This document shows positions 1-7,126 of a stretch of DNA of 15,514 bases, one piece after another (the stretch's first letter is position 1; the number at the start of each line of letters is the position of its first letter). A program made the translations under genes and the position numbers. The stretch is from an uncultured Acidobacteriota bacterium (GTDB lineage Bacteria; Acidobacteriota; JAAYUB01), in contig CALAMB010000140.1 in NCBI GenBank assembly GCA_937925645.1, positions 1 through 15,514 on the forward strand, in the 5' to 3' direction. Under the pieces are notes generated by a model. The model was not told the DNA's origin and ran no database searches. It saw only the letters and a program-made list of their open reading frames with translations.

Positions 1-233
1 CGCCGGTAAACCGGCCAGCCCGTGATGTCGATCCCGTCAAGTTCGATTCGGCCGCCATCCAGGGGGAATTCGCCGGCCAGCGCGCCGAGCAGCGTGCTTT
101 TCCCCGAACCGTTCGTCCCGACCACGACAACGAAGGCGCCGTCGTCAAACCCGAGATTCACGCCGTCCAGCGCGCGTACCTCGTTGGGTGTCCCGCCGTT
201 GAACGTCTTGGTCAACCCGGTGGCTTTAAGCAT
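1..233 (-). CDS. ABC transporter ATP-binding protein (COG1101/TrpZ-like), 5' part only
   Basis: Cytoplasmic ATPase that would power the permease encoded just upstream. Only the first 77 residues lie in the window; the gene runs off the left edge. The Walker A motif GTNGSGKST is at residues 39-47, followed by the usual region leading into the Q-loop; the signature and Walker B motifs are outside. The ATG at 233 overlaps the permease stop by 8 bp, so translation is probably coupled, and a GGAAAGGGG stretch upstream can serve as ribosome binding site. The order substrate-binding protein, STAS protein, permease, ATPase places it as the last visible gene of one operon. The subfamily assignment rests mainly on the clear COG4120-type permease partner, because the visible N-terminus is generic for ABC ATPases. 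Confidence 0.9.
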   Translation of the reverse strand, partial: MLKATGLTKTFNGGTPNEVRALDGVNLGFDDGAFVVVVGTNGSGKSTLLGALAGEFPLDGGRIELDGIDITGWPVYR

Positions 234-1164
234 GGCCGGCGGCCCCTTTCCGGCGGGTCAGGCGCTCCAGCAGGCCGGGCAGGAACAGCGCCCCCAGCAC
301 GAACACCGCCGTGATCAGCTTCAGGTCGTTGGGCTCCAGTCCCCACCGCAGGGCGATGGCCACCAGCAGGCGGAAAAGGATGGATCCCATGACCACGCCG
401 ACCAGCACCAGACCCAGTCGGCGTGTCCGCACCAGCGCCTCGCCGATGATCACGCTGGCCAAGCCCCAGACCAGCATGCCCAGCCCCATCTGGACGTCGG
501 CGAATCCCTGATACTGGGCCAGCAACGCCCCGGACAGCGCCACCAGGCCGTTGGCGATCGCCACACCGGCCAGCAGCATGTTTCGGGTGTCCGCCCCCAG
601 GGCCCGGACCATGACGGGATTGTCACCGGTGGCCCGCATGGCTGTACCGAGGTCGGTGCGGAAGAACACGAACGCGAGCAGGAGCGCCACCGCCACCACG
701 CCCGCGCCCAACGCCAGCGCCGCCACGTCGCGCAGGGCGACGGTCCAGCCGAGCAGCATCACGTTCTCCGGCACGCCCAGGCGGCGCGCGGCGAACTCCT
801 CGGACAGGGTGATCAGCGTCGGGGTCGACAGCAGTGGCACGTTACTCTTGCCCATGATGTGCAGGTTGACGGAGTACAGCGCGGTCATGACCAGGATGCC
901 GGCGAGCAGGCCATGGATCCCCATCCGCGTGTGCAGCAGGCCGGTCAAAGCACCGGCGGCCGCGCCGGCGGCCGCGCCGGCCAGGGTGGCCCACACCGGG
1001 TGGACATCCGCTGTCAGGAGGATGGCGGTCACCGCCGCCCCCAGGGCGAAGGAACCGTCGGTGGTGAGGTCGCAGAAATCGAACAGCCGGAACGTGACGT
1101 ACACGCCCAGCACCAGCATGGCGAGGAAAAACCCGGTGGTGGCCGCACTGATGAGCAGGCTCAT
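226..1164 (-). CDS. ABC transporter permease, COG4120 (TrpY-like) family
   Basis: Inner-membrane permease of 312 residues with about eight hydrophobic segments. The family signature DLTTDGSFALGAAV at residues 32-45 and LYSVNLHIMGKSN at 96-108 are characteristic of the COG4120 group, related to LivH/RbsC permeases. The cytoplasmic ATPase-coupling loop is probably the stretch around 170-191, containing RATGDN. The ATG at 1164 is chosen because it gives the family N-terminus, overlaps the STAS gene stop as ATGA, and has GGAGG 9 nt upstream; the longer frame adds an arginine-rich non-family extension. Residues 62-71 are an AGAA-type repeat encoded by a 12-bp tandem repeat, giving a small-residue helix with GxxxG spacing. 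Known members transport tryptophan (predicted TrpY) or other small substrates; the actual substrate here is inference. Confidence 0.92.
   Translation of the reverse strand: MSLLISAATTGFFLAMLVLGVYVTFRLFDFCDLTTDGSFALGAAVTAILLTADVHPVWATLAGAAAGAAAGALTGLLHTRMGIHGLLAGILVMTALYSVNLHIMGKSNVPLLSTPTLITLSEEFAARRLGVPENVMLLGWTVALRDVAALALGAGVVAVALLLAFVFFRTDLGTAMRATGDNPVMVRALGADTRNMLLAGVAIANGLVALSGALLAQYQGFADVQMGLGMLVWGLASVIIGEALVRTRRLGLVLVGVVMGSILFRLLVAIALRWGLEPNDLKLITAVFVLGALFLPGLLERLTRRKGAAGHA
953..981. repeat. 12-bp tandem repeat inside the permease gene
   Basis: The unit CCGGCGGCCGCG occurs twice perfectly (953-964, 965-976) and continues for five more bases. It encodes the AGAAAGAAAG stretch (residues 62-71) of the permease, predicted to lie in a transmembrane helix. 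It is in frame in its unit length, so gain or loss of a copy would not shift the frame. Confidence 0.8.
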
Positions 1165-2414
1165 GGCGCGCCGCCTCCGGCATCGACTGCCAGGGCACCG
1201 GCCCAGATCACGCCGCGCGTGAAGAGGCTGTCGCCGACGCCGACGATCTCGCGATGATCCCGGACCAGATGGAGCAGATCGAGCACGCGTTCCTCCTCGC
1301 ACAGCTCCCGGACGGTAGTCCCCAAATCGAGGCGGCCGCGGGGCAGCGCCCGGAAGCCGAACACCGCCGCGTGGCTGTGGGCCTGGATATCCGGTTCCGC
1401 CGCCGGCCGGAGAAACACCGCCAGCGGACCGGGCGTTCCAGCCGCCGCCACCCCCGCCACCAGGGTGAGATGTCGCGCGTGTTCCCGCTCCGGCGTGAAC
1501 GCCAGCCAGTCGCGGACAGCCGGAAACTCAAACGGATCCCCCAGCCCGGAATCGCTGACCGGCGACCGCCGCAACGCCGTCCCCACCAGACCGGCGGTCT
1601 CGGCCAGCATCACCAGGCCCGCCGCCGGCTCGCCCAGGATATTCAACACGGCGGCCAACACATCCGAGAGGGTTGCCACCCCGGCCGGTCCCACCGCCTG
1701 GAACCGGACGAAATGATCGAGCCCGCCATCGACCACCAGGGCGTAGAGGGCCACCACTTCGGGCACCAGGCCGCCGCGCGCGACCATGAAGTCGGGCACA
1801 CCCGAACCGTCGGTGGGGCGGCTGACCGCCACGCCCCCGGCAGCCAGAAATTCGCCGAAACGTGAACGACACTCCGGGTATCCGGGCCCGAAGGCGCCAA
1901 GCCCAACAGCCAGGGTTTCGGTCGGCAGGGACAGCCGCACCGCCGCGTCGGGGCCATAGCCCCCCTGTGCCAGACGTTCCGGATCTCCCACCCGCCGGCA
2001 TGTCAGACGCCCGGATGTTTCAGGCTCATGGATTTCGCAAGCCAGCGGGCCCACCGAACGGAATCGCGACACCGCCGGCGCTTCGGAATCGCCGGATCCT
2101 TCGCCGCCCGGAAAATCCGAGGCCAGCATCGCCCACAACCCGCTAATCTGCAGGAGATTGGCAACCGGCTGCGAAGCCGCCCGGACGCCAAACGTCCCGC
2201 CACAGCCTTTCAGGCGGTTATGGAACCGGACCAACAGGCCGATGCCCGCCGAGCTGATGAAATCCACGCCGCTCAGATCCACCCGCACGTGGTATTCGCC
2301 GGCGCGGACCGCCTCGTCCAGGTCCGATTCGAGCTGGCCCGAACGGTAGGCATCAAAGCGGCCGCTGATCCGGAATTCAAGACCTTCGGGATGACGCACG
2401 CGTTGGATGTCCAT
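1161..2414 (-). CDS. STAS-domain protein with unrecognised C-terminal domain, in ABC operon
   Basis: Protein of 417 residues, soluble by sequence, with no signal peptide. Residues 1-100 form a STAS domain of the anti-sigma-factor-antagonist type (SpoIIAA/MlaB fold): a beta strand VRVDLSGVDFISSAGIGLL at 43-61 holds the S54-S55-A-G motif, where S55 aligns with the serine phosphorylated in SpoIIAA. After a Gly/Ser/Glu-rich linker (101-120), residues 121-417 form a domain I do not recognise; its best-defined block is 353-404, ending with a VGVGDSLFTRGVIW motif. The start at 2414 shares one base with the stop of the substrate-binding gene (TGATG), and the stop overlaps the permease start (ATGA). 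Tight coupling on both sides argues that it works with the transporter. STAS protein MlaB binds its ABC ATPase MlaF, so a regulatory role is plausible but inferred. Confidence 0.85.
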   Translation of the reverse strand: MDIQRVRHPEGLEFRISGRFDAYRSGQLESDLDEAVRAGEYHVRVDLSGVDFISSAGIGLLVRFHNRLKGCGGTFGVRAASQPVANLLQISGLWAMLASDFPGGEGSGDSEAPAVSRFRSVGPLACEIHEPETSGRLTCRRVGDPERLAQGGYGPDAAVRLSLPTETLAVGLGAFGPGYPECRSRFGEFLAAGGVAVSRPTDGSGVPDFMVARGGLVPEVVALYALVVDGGLDHFVRFQAVGPAGVATLSDVLAAVLNILGEPAAGLVMLAETAGLVGTALRRSPVSDSGLGDPFEFPAVRDWLAFTPEREHARHLTLVAGVAAAGTPGPLAVFLRPAAEPDIQAHSHAAVFGFRALPRGRLDLGTTVRELCEEERVLDLLHLVRDHREIVGVGDSLFTRGVIWAGALAVDAGGGAP

Positions 2415-4486
2415 CACCGCTTCACCACCTGATCGGCTCGCTGGAGCAGGGCGGGCGGAATGACCAATCCGCACCGGGACGCATTCGGCAGGTGCACGAG
2501 AATCCGGGTCCGGCTCACCAGCTCGATGGGAATCCCGGCCGGCGGCTCCCCGCGCATGACCCGGACAGCCAGCCGGGCCATGTCGCGCCCGGCCTGCCGG
2601 TAGTCCCGCGCCACCCCCACCGCGGCGGCACCCTGCTCCACCGGGGTGGACGTGAAGGCGAACAGCGGCGTCCGCGACTCCATGGCCACCCGGCTCACGC
2701 CGGCGAAGGCGATCTCCAGCAGGTTGCTGGTCACCGGACAGAGGGCGTCCACGTTCCGATCCACCACCGATCGGGCCGCATCCAACACCTCGGTGCCCGA
2801 CGACACGCCCGCCGGCACCAGCGTCATGCCCAGCCGACGAAGTTCCGCCTCAAATGCATCCTTGTTGTAGATGGAGTTGTCCTCGTTCGTCACAAACAGC
2901 GTGCCGATCCGCCGGGCTGCCGGCAGGCACTCCCGAATAACCCGGGCCATGCCTTCGTAATCGGATCGGGTGCTGATCCCGGTAACGTTGGGCAAGTGGT
3001 CAGTGAAACTGCGGCCCGCGCCCGCGCGCACGGGATCGGCCACCACGCTGAAGACGATGGGCAGGCGGCGCTCCTTCTTGACCAACGTCTGCAGCGTCGG
3101 CGTGGAGTGGGCGAGCAGCAGGTCGGCCCCATCGGCCACGGCCGCATCGACCAGGGCGATCAACGTGGGCAGATCGCCTTGCGCGCAATGCCGACGCAGG
3201 GTGTAGTCGCGCCCCGTCACCAGGCCCAGCCGCCCAAACTCCTCCCGCAGGCCGCTCTCCGAGTCGGCCGCGATGGGCGATTCGTTGTAGTTGAGCAGGT
3301 GCAACCGCCAGCACCGTCCGCCCACGGCTACCGCGGTTCGGTGGATCGACGAATCCGTTTTCACGCTCTCGGAGCCCTGCAGCGCCCGCAAAACGGTTGG
3401 GTCCGGATCCGGCTGGACGCGCGTCCCCGATTCGTCGACAATCATCGACGCGGCGGCCATCACGTCGGACGGAATCCGCCAGTTTCCGCCCAAGGCCTCC
3501 AGAACCGTCCGGTTCACGCTGAGCTGCGGGGGCACCACGTTCTCGATGGGCACATCGGCCGGCGGCAGCCCCTTCAGCACCCGGCCCGCCAGGCGTCCCA
3601 CCGCGCGTCCGACCACGGCGTAGTCGGCGCCGAGGCCGAACAACGCCCCCACCTTCACATGATCCGGGGTGTTGACGAACACGGGGATGCGGGCACGGGA
3701 CGCCGCGGTGACGATTTCGCCGATGGCGGTTTCCACGGTATTGTCTCCGCCGACCCAGAGGGCTTCCGCGCCCCGGGCCGTCAGCGATACGGCCGCCTCG
3801 TAGGCGCCGGCGGAGTTGTCCACGGGCGCCTCCAGCAGGGTGAGCCCCTGTTCCGCGGCGATTTCCCGGGCGATCAGCGTGCAGGCTTCGGAGCATTTTT
3901 CCGCCGGACACCAAACCGTTCCCACAACGCGCAGCCGGGGATGAATCCGCTTGGCCAGACGGAAGATCTCGCGGACCGGTTGGAAAGTACCGACACCGGC
4001 CAGGTGGGGGGGATGGTCCAGCGCGTTCCGGGTCCCGATGCCGACGCCCGCCCCGGCGGGATCCGTGACCACGCCGAACACGTGGGGGACGCGGCCGTCG
4101 CGGTTGGCCGCCGCCAGCGCCTGCAGCGCGGGCGTCGTCAGGGTGATCGCCAAATCGAAGCCGCCGTGGACGATGCCGTGGGCGATCGTACCGGCGGTGG
4201 GCAGGTCGTTTTCGGCATTGAACAGTTGCACCGCCAGCGACCGGCCGCTCACAAACCCTTCGTCGGCCAGTCCGGCCAGCACGCCGTCCCGGCTCAGATC
4301 CACGCCGGGCCGGCTGGAAATCTGGAAGATGGCGACGCGCGGGATTTGGCCGCGGACCCGCTGCCGGTTCGACCAGTCGGAGACAAGCAACACCCCGGCG
4401 GCCGCGGCGATGAGGCCCACGCCCAAAGCCAGCCGCCGGATGGCATAGGCGGCGACCGATCCCTGCCCGGGGTTCTGACGCGCCAT
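2414..4486 (-). CDS. ABC transporter substrate-binding protein with two tandem ABC_sub_bind domains (TrpX-like)
   Basis: Protein of 690 residues, about twice the usual length of the family (roughly 320-340). The N-terminus has one hydrophobic segment at about 19-36 preceded by arginines; there is no lipobox cysteine, so it is a cleaved Sec protein or a signal anchor rather than a classical lipoprotein. Domain 1 is about residues 49-335 and domain 2 about 391-675. They are recognisably homologous: HVFGVVTDPAGAGVG in domain 1 matches IVFSVVADPVRAGAG in domain 2, and GFVSGRSL matches GLVTGRDY. Domain 1 carries three cysteines near 193-202. I chose ATG 4486 over an in-frame TTG at 4510 because GGGTGAG lies directly upstream and the TTG would sit almost at the predicted transcription start. 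First gene of the operon, divergent from trpS. Family COG2984/PF04392; tryptophan specificity is inferred from context. Confidence 0.9.
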   Translation of the reverse strand: MARQNPGQGSVAAYAIRRLALGVGLIAAAAGVLLVSDWSNRQRVRGQIPRVAIFQISSRPGVDLSRDGVLAGLADEGFVSGRSLAVQLFNAENDLPTAGTIAHGIVHGGFDLAITLTTPALQALAAANRDGRVPHVFGVVTDPAGAGVGIGTRNALDHPPHLAGVGTFQPVREIFRLAKRIHPRLRVVGTVWCPAEKCSEACTLIAREIAAEQGLTLLEAPVDNSAGAYEAAVSLTARGAEALWVGGDNTVETAIGEIVTAASRARIPVFVNTPDHVKVGALFGLGADYAVVGRAVGRLAGRVLKGLPPADVPIENVVPPQLSVNRTVLEALGGNWRIPSDVMAAASMIVDESGTRVQPDPDPTVLRALQGSESVKTDSSIHRTAVAVGGRCWRLHLLNYNESPIAADSESGLREEFGRLGLVTGRDYTLRRHCAQGDLPTLIALVDAAVADGADLLLAHSTPTLQTLVKKERRLPIVFSVVADPVRAGAGRSFTDHLPNVTGISTRSDYEGMARVIRECLPAARRIGTLFVTNEDNSIYNKDAFEAELRRLGMTLVPAGVSSGTEVLDAARSVVDRNVDALCPVTSNLLEIAFAGVSRVAMESRTPLFAFTSTPVEQGAAAVGVARDYRQAGRDMARLAVRVMRGEPPAGIPIELVSRTRILVHLPNASRCGLVIPPALLQRADQVVKR

Positions 4487-4512
4487 GTTCTCACCCGTCC
4501 GTTGATTCAACT

Positions 4513-4526
4513 GGTACGATTGTACC
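4513..4526. promoter_or_regulatory. Inverted repeat covering the -10 box of the ABC operon, candidate operator
   Basis: GGTAC-GATT-GTACC is a perfect inverted repeat with 5-bp arms and a 4-bp centre. It spans the -10 hexamer and the predicted start of the minus-strand transcript, where a bound repressor would block initiation. It is not a good match to the E. coli TrpR operator, whose core is CTAGT, and no regulator gene is visible. Function is inference. Confidence 0.4.
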
Positions 4527-4547
4527 TTCTCCGTTCCGGCCGATCAA
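4519..4547 (-). promoter_or_regulatory. Sigma-70-type promoter of the ABC transporter operon
   Basis: On the minus strand TTGATC (4547-4542) is followed after 17 bp by TACAAT (4524-4519). This predicts transcription starting near 4512 and a leader of about 25 nt before the ATG at 4486, which also supports that start over the TTG at 4510. The leader is too short for a T-box riboswitch. Confidence 0.65.
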
Positions 4548-4577
4548 CCGTCGTTCGCGGAGCCGGCGGGGAAAGCT

Positions 4578-4606
4578 TTGACAACGGGCGTGAAATTGCC
4601 TATCTT
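4578..4606 (+). promoter_or_regulatory. trpS: Sigma-70-type promoter of trpS
   Basis: A perfect -35 hexamer TTGACA (4578-4583) is followed after 17 bp by TATCTT (4601-4606). The predicted start near 4613 leaves a leader of about 25 nt holding GGAGG at 4626-4630, 7 nt before the ATG. The -35 boxes of this promoter and of the divergent ABC operon promoter are 30 bp apart, so one regulator could affect both. Confidence 0.75.
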
Positions 4607-4637
4607 GGGGGCTTGAATTCGCGCCGGAGGAACACGC

Positions 4638-5636
4638 ATGGCCGAGGCAACGGTACCGCGCCGACGGGTCCTGTCGGGGATCCAGCCGTCAGGACAGCTT
4701 CACCTGGGCAATTACTTCGCCATGATGAAGCGCATGATCGAATTCCAAACCAACAACGAACTGTTCTGCTTCATCGTCAACTATCACGCGCTCACCACGG
4801 TTCAGGACAGCAAGACGCTGCGCCAGGGCACCGTGGACGCCGCCATGGACTTCCTCGCCCTCGGCCTGGATCCCGAGCAGTCGATTTTCTGGGTCCAATC
4901 GGACGTGCCCGAAGTGGTGGAGCTGACGTGGATCCTGTCCTGCGTCACATCCATGGGCCTGCTGGAGCGCTGCCACTCCTATAAGGACAAGATCGCCCGC
5001 GGCCTGATTCCCACCCATGGCCTGTTCGCCTACCCGGTGCTGATGGCCGCCGATATCCTCCTTTACCAATCCCACATCATCCCCGTGGGCAAGGACCAGA
5101 AACAGCACGTGGAGGTCACCCGCGACATCGCCGAACGGTTCAACAACGTGTTCGGAGACACATTCGTTCTGCCGGAACCGGCCATTGATCCGGAAGTCGC
5201 CGTGGTGCCCGGCCTGGACGGCCAGAAGATGAGCAAATCGTACGGCAACACCATCGAAATCTTCGCCGACGAGAAGATCCTGCGCAAGAAGGTGATGAGC
5301 ATCGTCACCGATCCCACCCCGGTGGAGGCGCCCAAAGACCCCGACCAGTGCACCGTGTTCGCCCTGTACCGGCTGTTCGCGACGCCGGACGAACTCGCCG
5401 ATCTGGACCGGCGCTACCGGGCCGGCGGCATGGGCTACGCGGTAGCCAAGGAAATGCTGTTCGAGAAGATCCGGACGTATTTCGCGCCGTACCGGGAGCG
5501 GCGGCTGGAACTGGCCGCCCAGCGCGACGCCGTGGAGCAGATCCTCGCCCGGGGCGCCGAAAAGGCCCGCGCCATCGCCCGACCCACCTTGCGCAAGGCC
5601 CGCCGCAAGACCGGGCTTGAATACCTCCGGTCATGA
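4638..5636 (+). CDS. trpS: Tryptophanyl-tRNA synthetase
   Basis: Class I aminoacyl-tRNA synthetase charging tRNA-Trp with tryptophan in the cytoplasm; 332 residues, the normal bacterial length. The N-terminal SGIQPSGQLHLGNYF block (residues 13-27) contains the HIGH-type motif as HLGN at 22-25. AYPVLMAADILLY (131-143) and VGKDQKQHVEVTRD (150-163) are standard TrpRS blocks, and the KMSKS loop is intact at 197-201. GGAGG lies 7 nt before the ATG and a strong promoter precedes it. The gene stands alone on this strand, back to back with a TrpXYZ-type transporter operon, which suggests shared control by tryptophan status. The stop lies inside a TCATGA palindrome shared with the convergent rsmD stop. 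Confidence 0.98.
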   Translation: MAEATVPRRRVLSGIQPSGQLHLGNYFAMMKRMIEFQTNNELFCFIVNYHALTTVQDSKTLRQGTVDAAMDFLALGLDPEQSIFWVQSDVPEVVELTWILSCVTSMGLLERCHSYKDKIARGLIPTHGLFAYPVLMAADILLYQSHIIPVGKDQKQHVEVTRDIAERFNNVFGDTFVLPEPAIDPEVAVVPGLDGQKMSKSYGNTIEIFADEKILRKKVMSIVTDPTPVEAPKDPDQCTVFALYRLFATPDELADLDRRYRAGGMGYAVAKEMLFEKIRTYFAPYRERRLELAAQRDAVEQILARGAEKARAIARPTLRKARRKTGLEYLRS

Positions 5637-6203
5637 ACCCGCGTCGGCCGGTTCCTGCCAGGCATAAAAGCTGAGCGCCGAGTCGCCGTGCCGGACGGTC
5701 CGCACTCGCGCCAGCGCGCCCGCCGCCACCGGCACAGCCACCTTTTTAAAATGATTCACCGTCATCAGCCCGCCGGGGGCCAGCAGGCCCGACCCGGCCA
5801 CGGCCGCCAGCGCCTTGTCGTACAACCCCTCGAAATACGGCGGGTCGAAGTAGATCAGGTCGAACCGGTCGCCGTCCCGGGCCAGCCGGGGGATCTGCCC
5901 CAGGATGTCCCCCCGGATCACCCGCACGCCGGTCTCGATCCGGCAGTGCGCCAGGTTCTTGCGGAGGTACTTCAGCGACCGCTCGCTCACCTCGACGAAC
6001 ACCACTTCCGCGACTCCGCGGCTGAGCGCCTCGATTCCCACCGAGCCGCTCCCGGCGCACAGATCGAGGAACCTGACGCCACCGAGACGGTCCTGGACGA
6101 TGTCGAAGTAACACTCGCGCAGCTTGCCGATGGTGGGCCGGATGCTCAGGTCCGGCGGGAGGAAGAGCTGGCGCCCCTTGAGGCGGCCGGCGATGATCCT
6201 CAT
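5631..6203 (-). CDS. rsmD: 16S rRNA (guanine-N2)-methyltransferase RsmD
   Basis: SAM-dependent methyltransferase of 190 residues that in E. coli methylates G966 of 16S rRNA during 30S assembly. The family N-terminus MRIIAGRLKGRQL is followed by RPTIGKLRECYFDIV (22-36), a slightly divergent version of the usual RPTxxRVREALFN block. Motif I FLDLCAGSGSVG is at 45-56 and the catalytic DPPY at 120-123. The start at 6203 is chosen because it begins exactly at the family N-terminus and overlaps the stop of the upstream gene as ATGA; a longer frame would add 43 non-family residues. Last gene of the HEAT-ubiD-LolA-like-rsmD operon. It meets trpS tail to tail with 6 bp shared, leaving no room for an intergenic terminator. 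Confidence 0.95.
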   Translation of the reverse strand: MRIIAGRLKGRQLFLPPDLSIRPTIGKLRECYFDIVQDRLGGVRFLDLCAGSGSVGIEALSRGVAEVVFVEVSERSLKYLRKNLAHCRIETGVRVIRGDILGQIPRLARDGDRFDLIYFDPPYFEGLYDKALAAVAGSGLLAPGGLMTVNHFKKVAVPVAAGALARVRTVRHGDSALSFYAWQEPADAGS

Positions 6204-7072
6204 GGTTGTTCCGGGTCCGGCTTGCCTGCGACGGTCGGCCGGAGGGCCGCCGGCGCCGGATCCTTGAAATCCGGCATTTTTTCGAAATACGGCACCACGT
6301 CGGGATAGAGCGGATTGGGCCGGTAGCCCCATTCCAGAAAGTCGATCTTGAAAAACCCCTTGTACCGCGAGATGCGCGAATTGCCGTCAGCCCGGCAGAC
6401 CTGGGGAATCGTTATACCGTTCGGCAGGGTCCGGTACTCCACCTGGGCGTGTAGTTCCACCAGTCCGTCCAGGTTGTCATCCAGCAGCTCAAAGTGGTGC
6501 AGCCGGTCAACGACCAGCCGGACCGGATGGCCGGTGGCCGGATCCACGTAAAACACGCCCTCCACCAGCGGCTCCGCGTCGGAGTGGGGATAGATCCTCA
6601 AGATCCGGCATTTCCGGTCGTTGATCACCGCCTCACCCAGATCGGTGATTTCAAACAGGCCTTTCCGCTCCGGGTAGAGGGGAAAGAACAACAGCTCGAG
6701 GAAGCGGGGCGCGCCGAACACGTTCCGGCTGGAATCGGAAACCGACTTGGGTTTGAGCTTGCCGTCCGTGTCCGACACCAGCCGGGCGATGACTTCCCGG
6801 TTCTTGTCCGCGCCCACTTCCGCCACCGACAGCCGCTGGTAGAACGAATTCTCATACGCGCCTTCCGGCGTGCGCTCCTTGAACCGTTCCACGTAGAGCC
6901 GCTGAAAATAAACGCATCGGTCGCGGAAGAAGCTGCCACGATGCTGCGCGTTGGCGAGGTTGTCGATGAGTTCGGCCAGACTCGGCGGATTGCCCTCGGT
7001 GGGTTCCTGGGCCACCAGCGCCAGGGGCGTCATGGTCAGCAGAACGAAGGCAATCAGGGCGCGACGTGTCAT
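6200..7072 (-). CDS. Exported LolA-like (outer-membrane lipoprotein-sorting-like) protein
   Basis: Protein of 290 residues. The first 21 residues form a Sec signal peptide (MTRRALIAFVLLTMTPLALVA, cleavage probably before QEP), so the mature protein is periplasmic. The middle contains a run reminiscent of LolA/LolB-like beta-sheet proteins: CRILRIYPHS (155-164), then YVDPATGHPVRLVVDR (175-190) and later strands ending near 250. The C-terminus is proline-rich. I chose the ATG at 7072 because GGAGG lies 6 nt upstream; an in-frame ATG 21 nt earlier would put that site inside the gene. The stop overlaps the rsmD start. No function can be assigned beyond a possible hydrophobic ligand-binding fold; the family call is tentative. 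Confidence 0.75.
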   Translation of the reverse strand: MTRRALIAFVLLTMTPLALVAQEPTEGNPPSLAELIDNLANAQHRGSFFRDRCVYFQRLYVERFKERTPEGAYENSFYQRLSVAEVGADKNREVIARLVSDTDGKLKPKSVSDSSRNVFGAPRFLELLFFPLYPERKGLFEITDLGEAVINDRKCRILRIYPHSDAEPLVEGVFYVDPATGHPVRLVVDRLHHFELLDDNLDGLVELHAQVEYRTLPNGITIPQVCRADGNSRISRYKGFFKIDFLEWGYRPNPLYPDVVPYFEKMPDFKDPAPAALRPTVAGKPDPEQP

Positions 7073-7126
7073 GGTTCGCCTCCAATGAATCATGTGGGGA
7101 CCGGCCGTTGCGGGCGCGCCGGCGGA

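Noticed and set aside
22..1257. A 411-codon open frame on the plus strand opposite the ATPase and permease genes
   Set aside because: Low-complexity H/Q/G/R-rich translation without domains; the minus strand has recognised family motifs.
4487..4637. T-box riboswitch or trp leader peptide in front of trpS or the transporter operon
   Set aside because: Both predicted leaders are only about 25 nt, with no room for a T-box or an attenuator and no tryptophan-rich short frame.
2492..4984. An 830-codon open frame on the plus strand opposite the substrate-binding gene
   Set aside because: It is antisense to a clear two-domain protein, rich in G, R, H, Q and P as expected from GC-rich shadow frames, shows no domain, and runs on through the promoter region into trpS.
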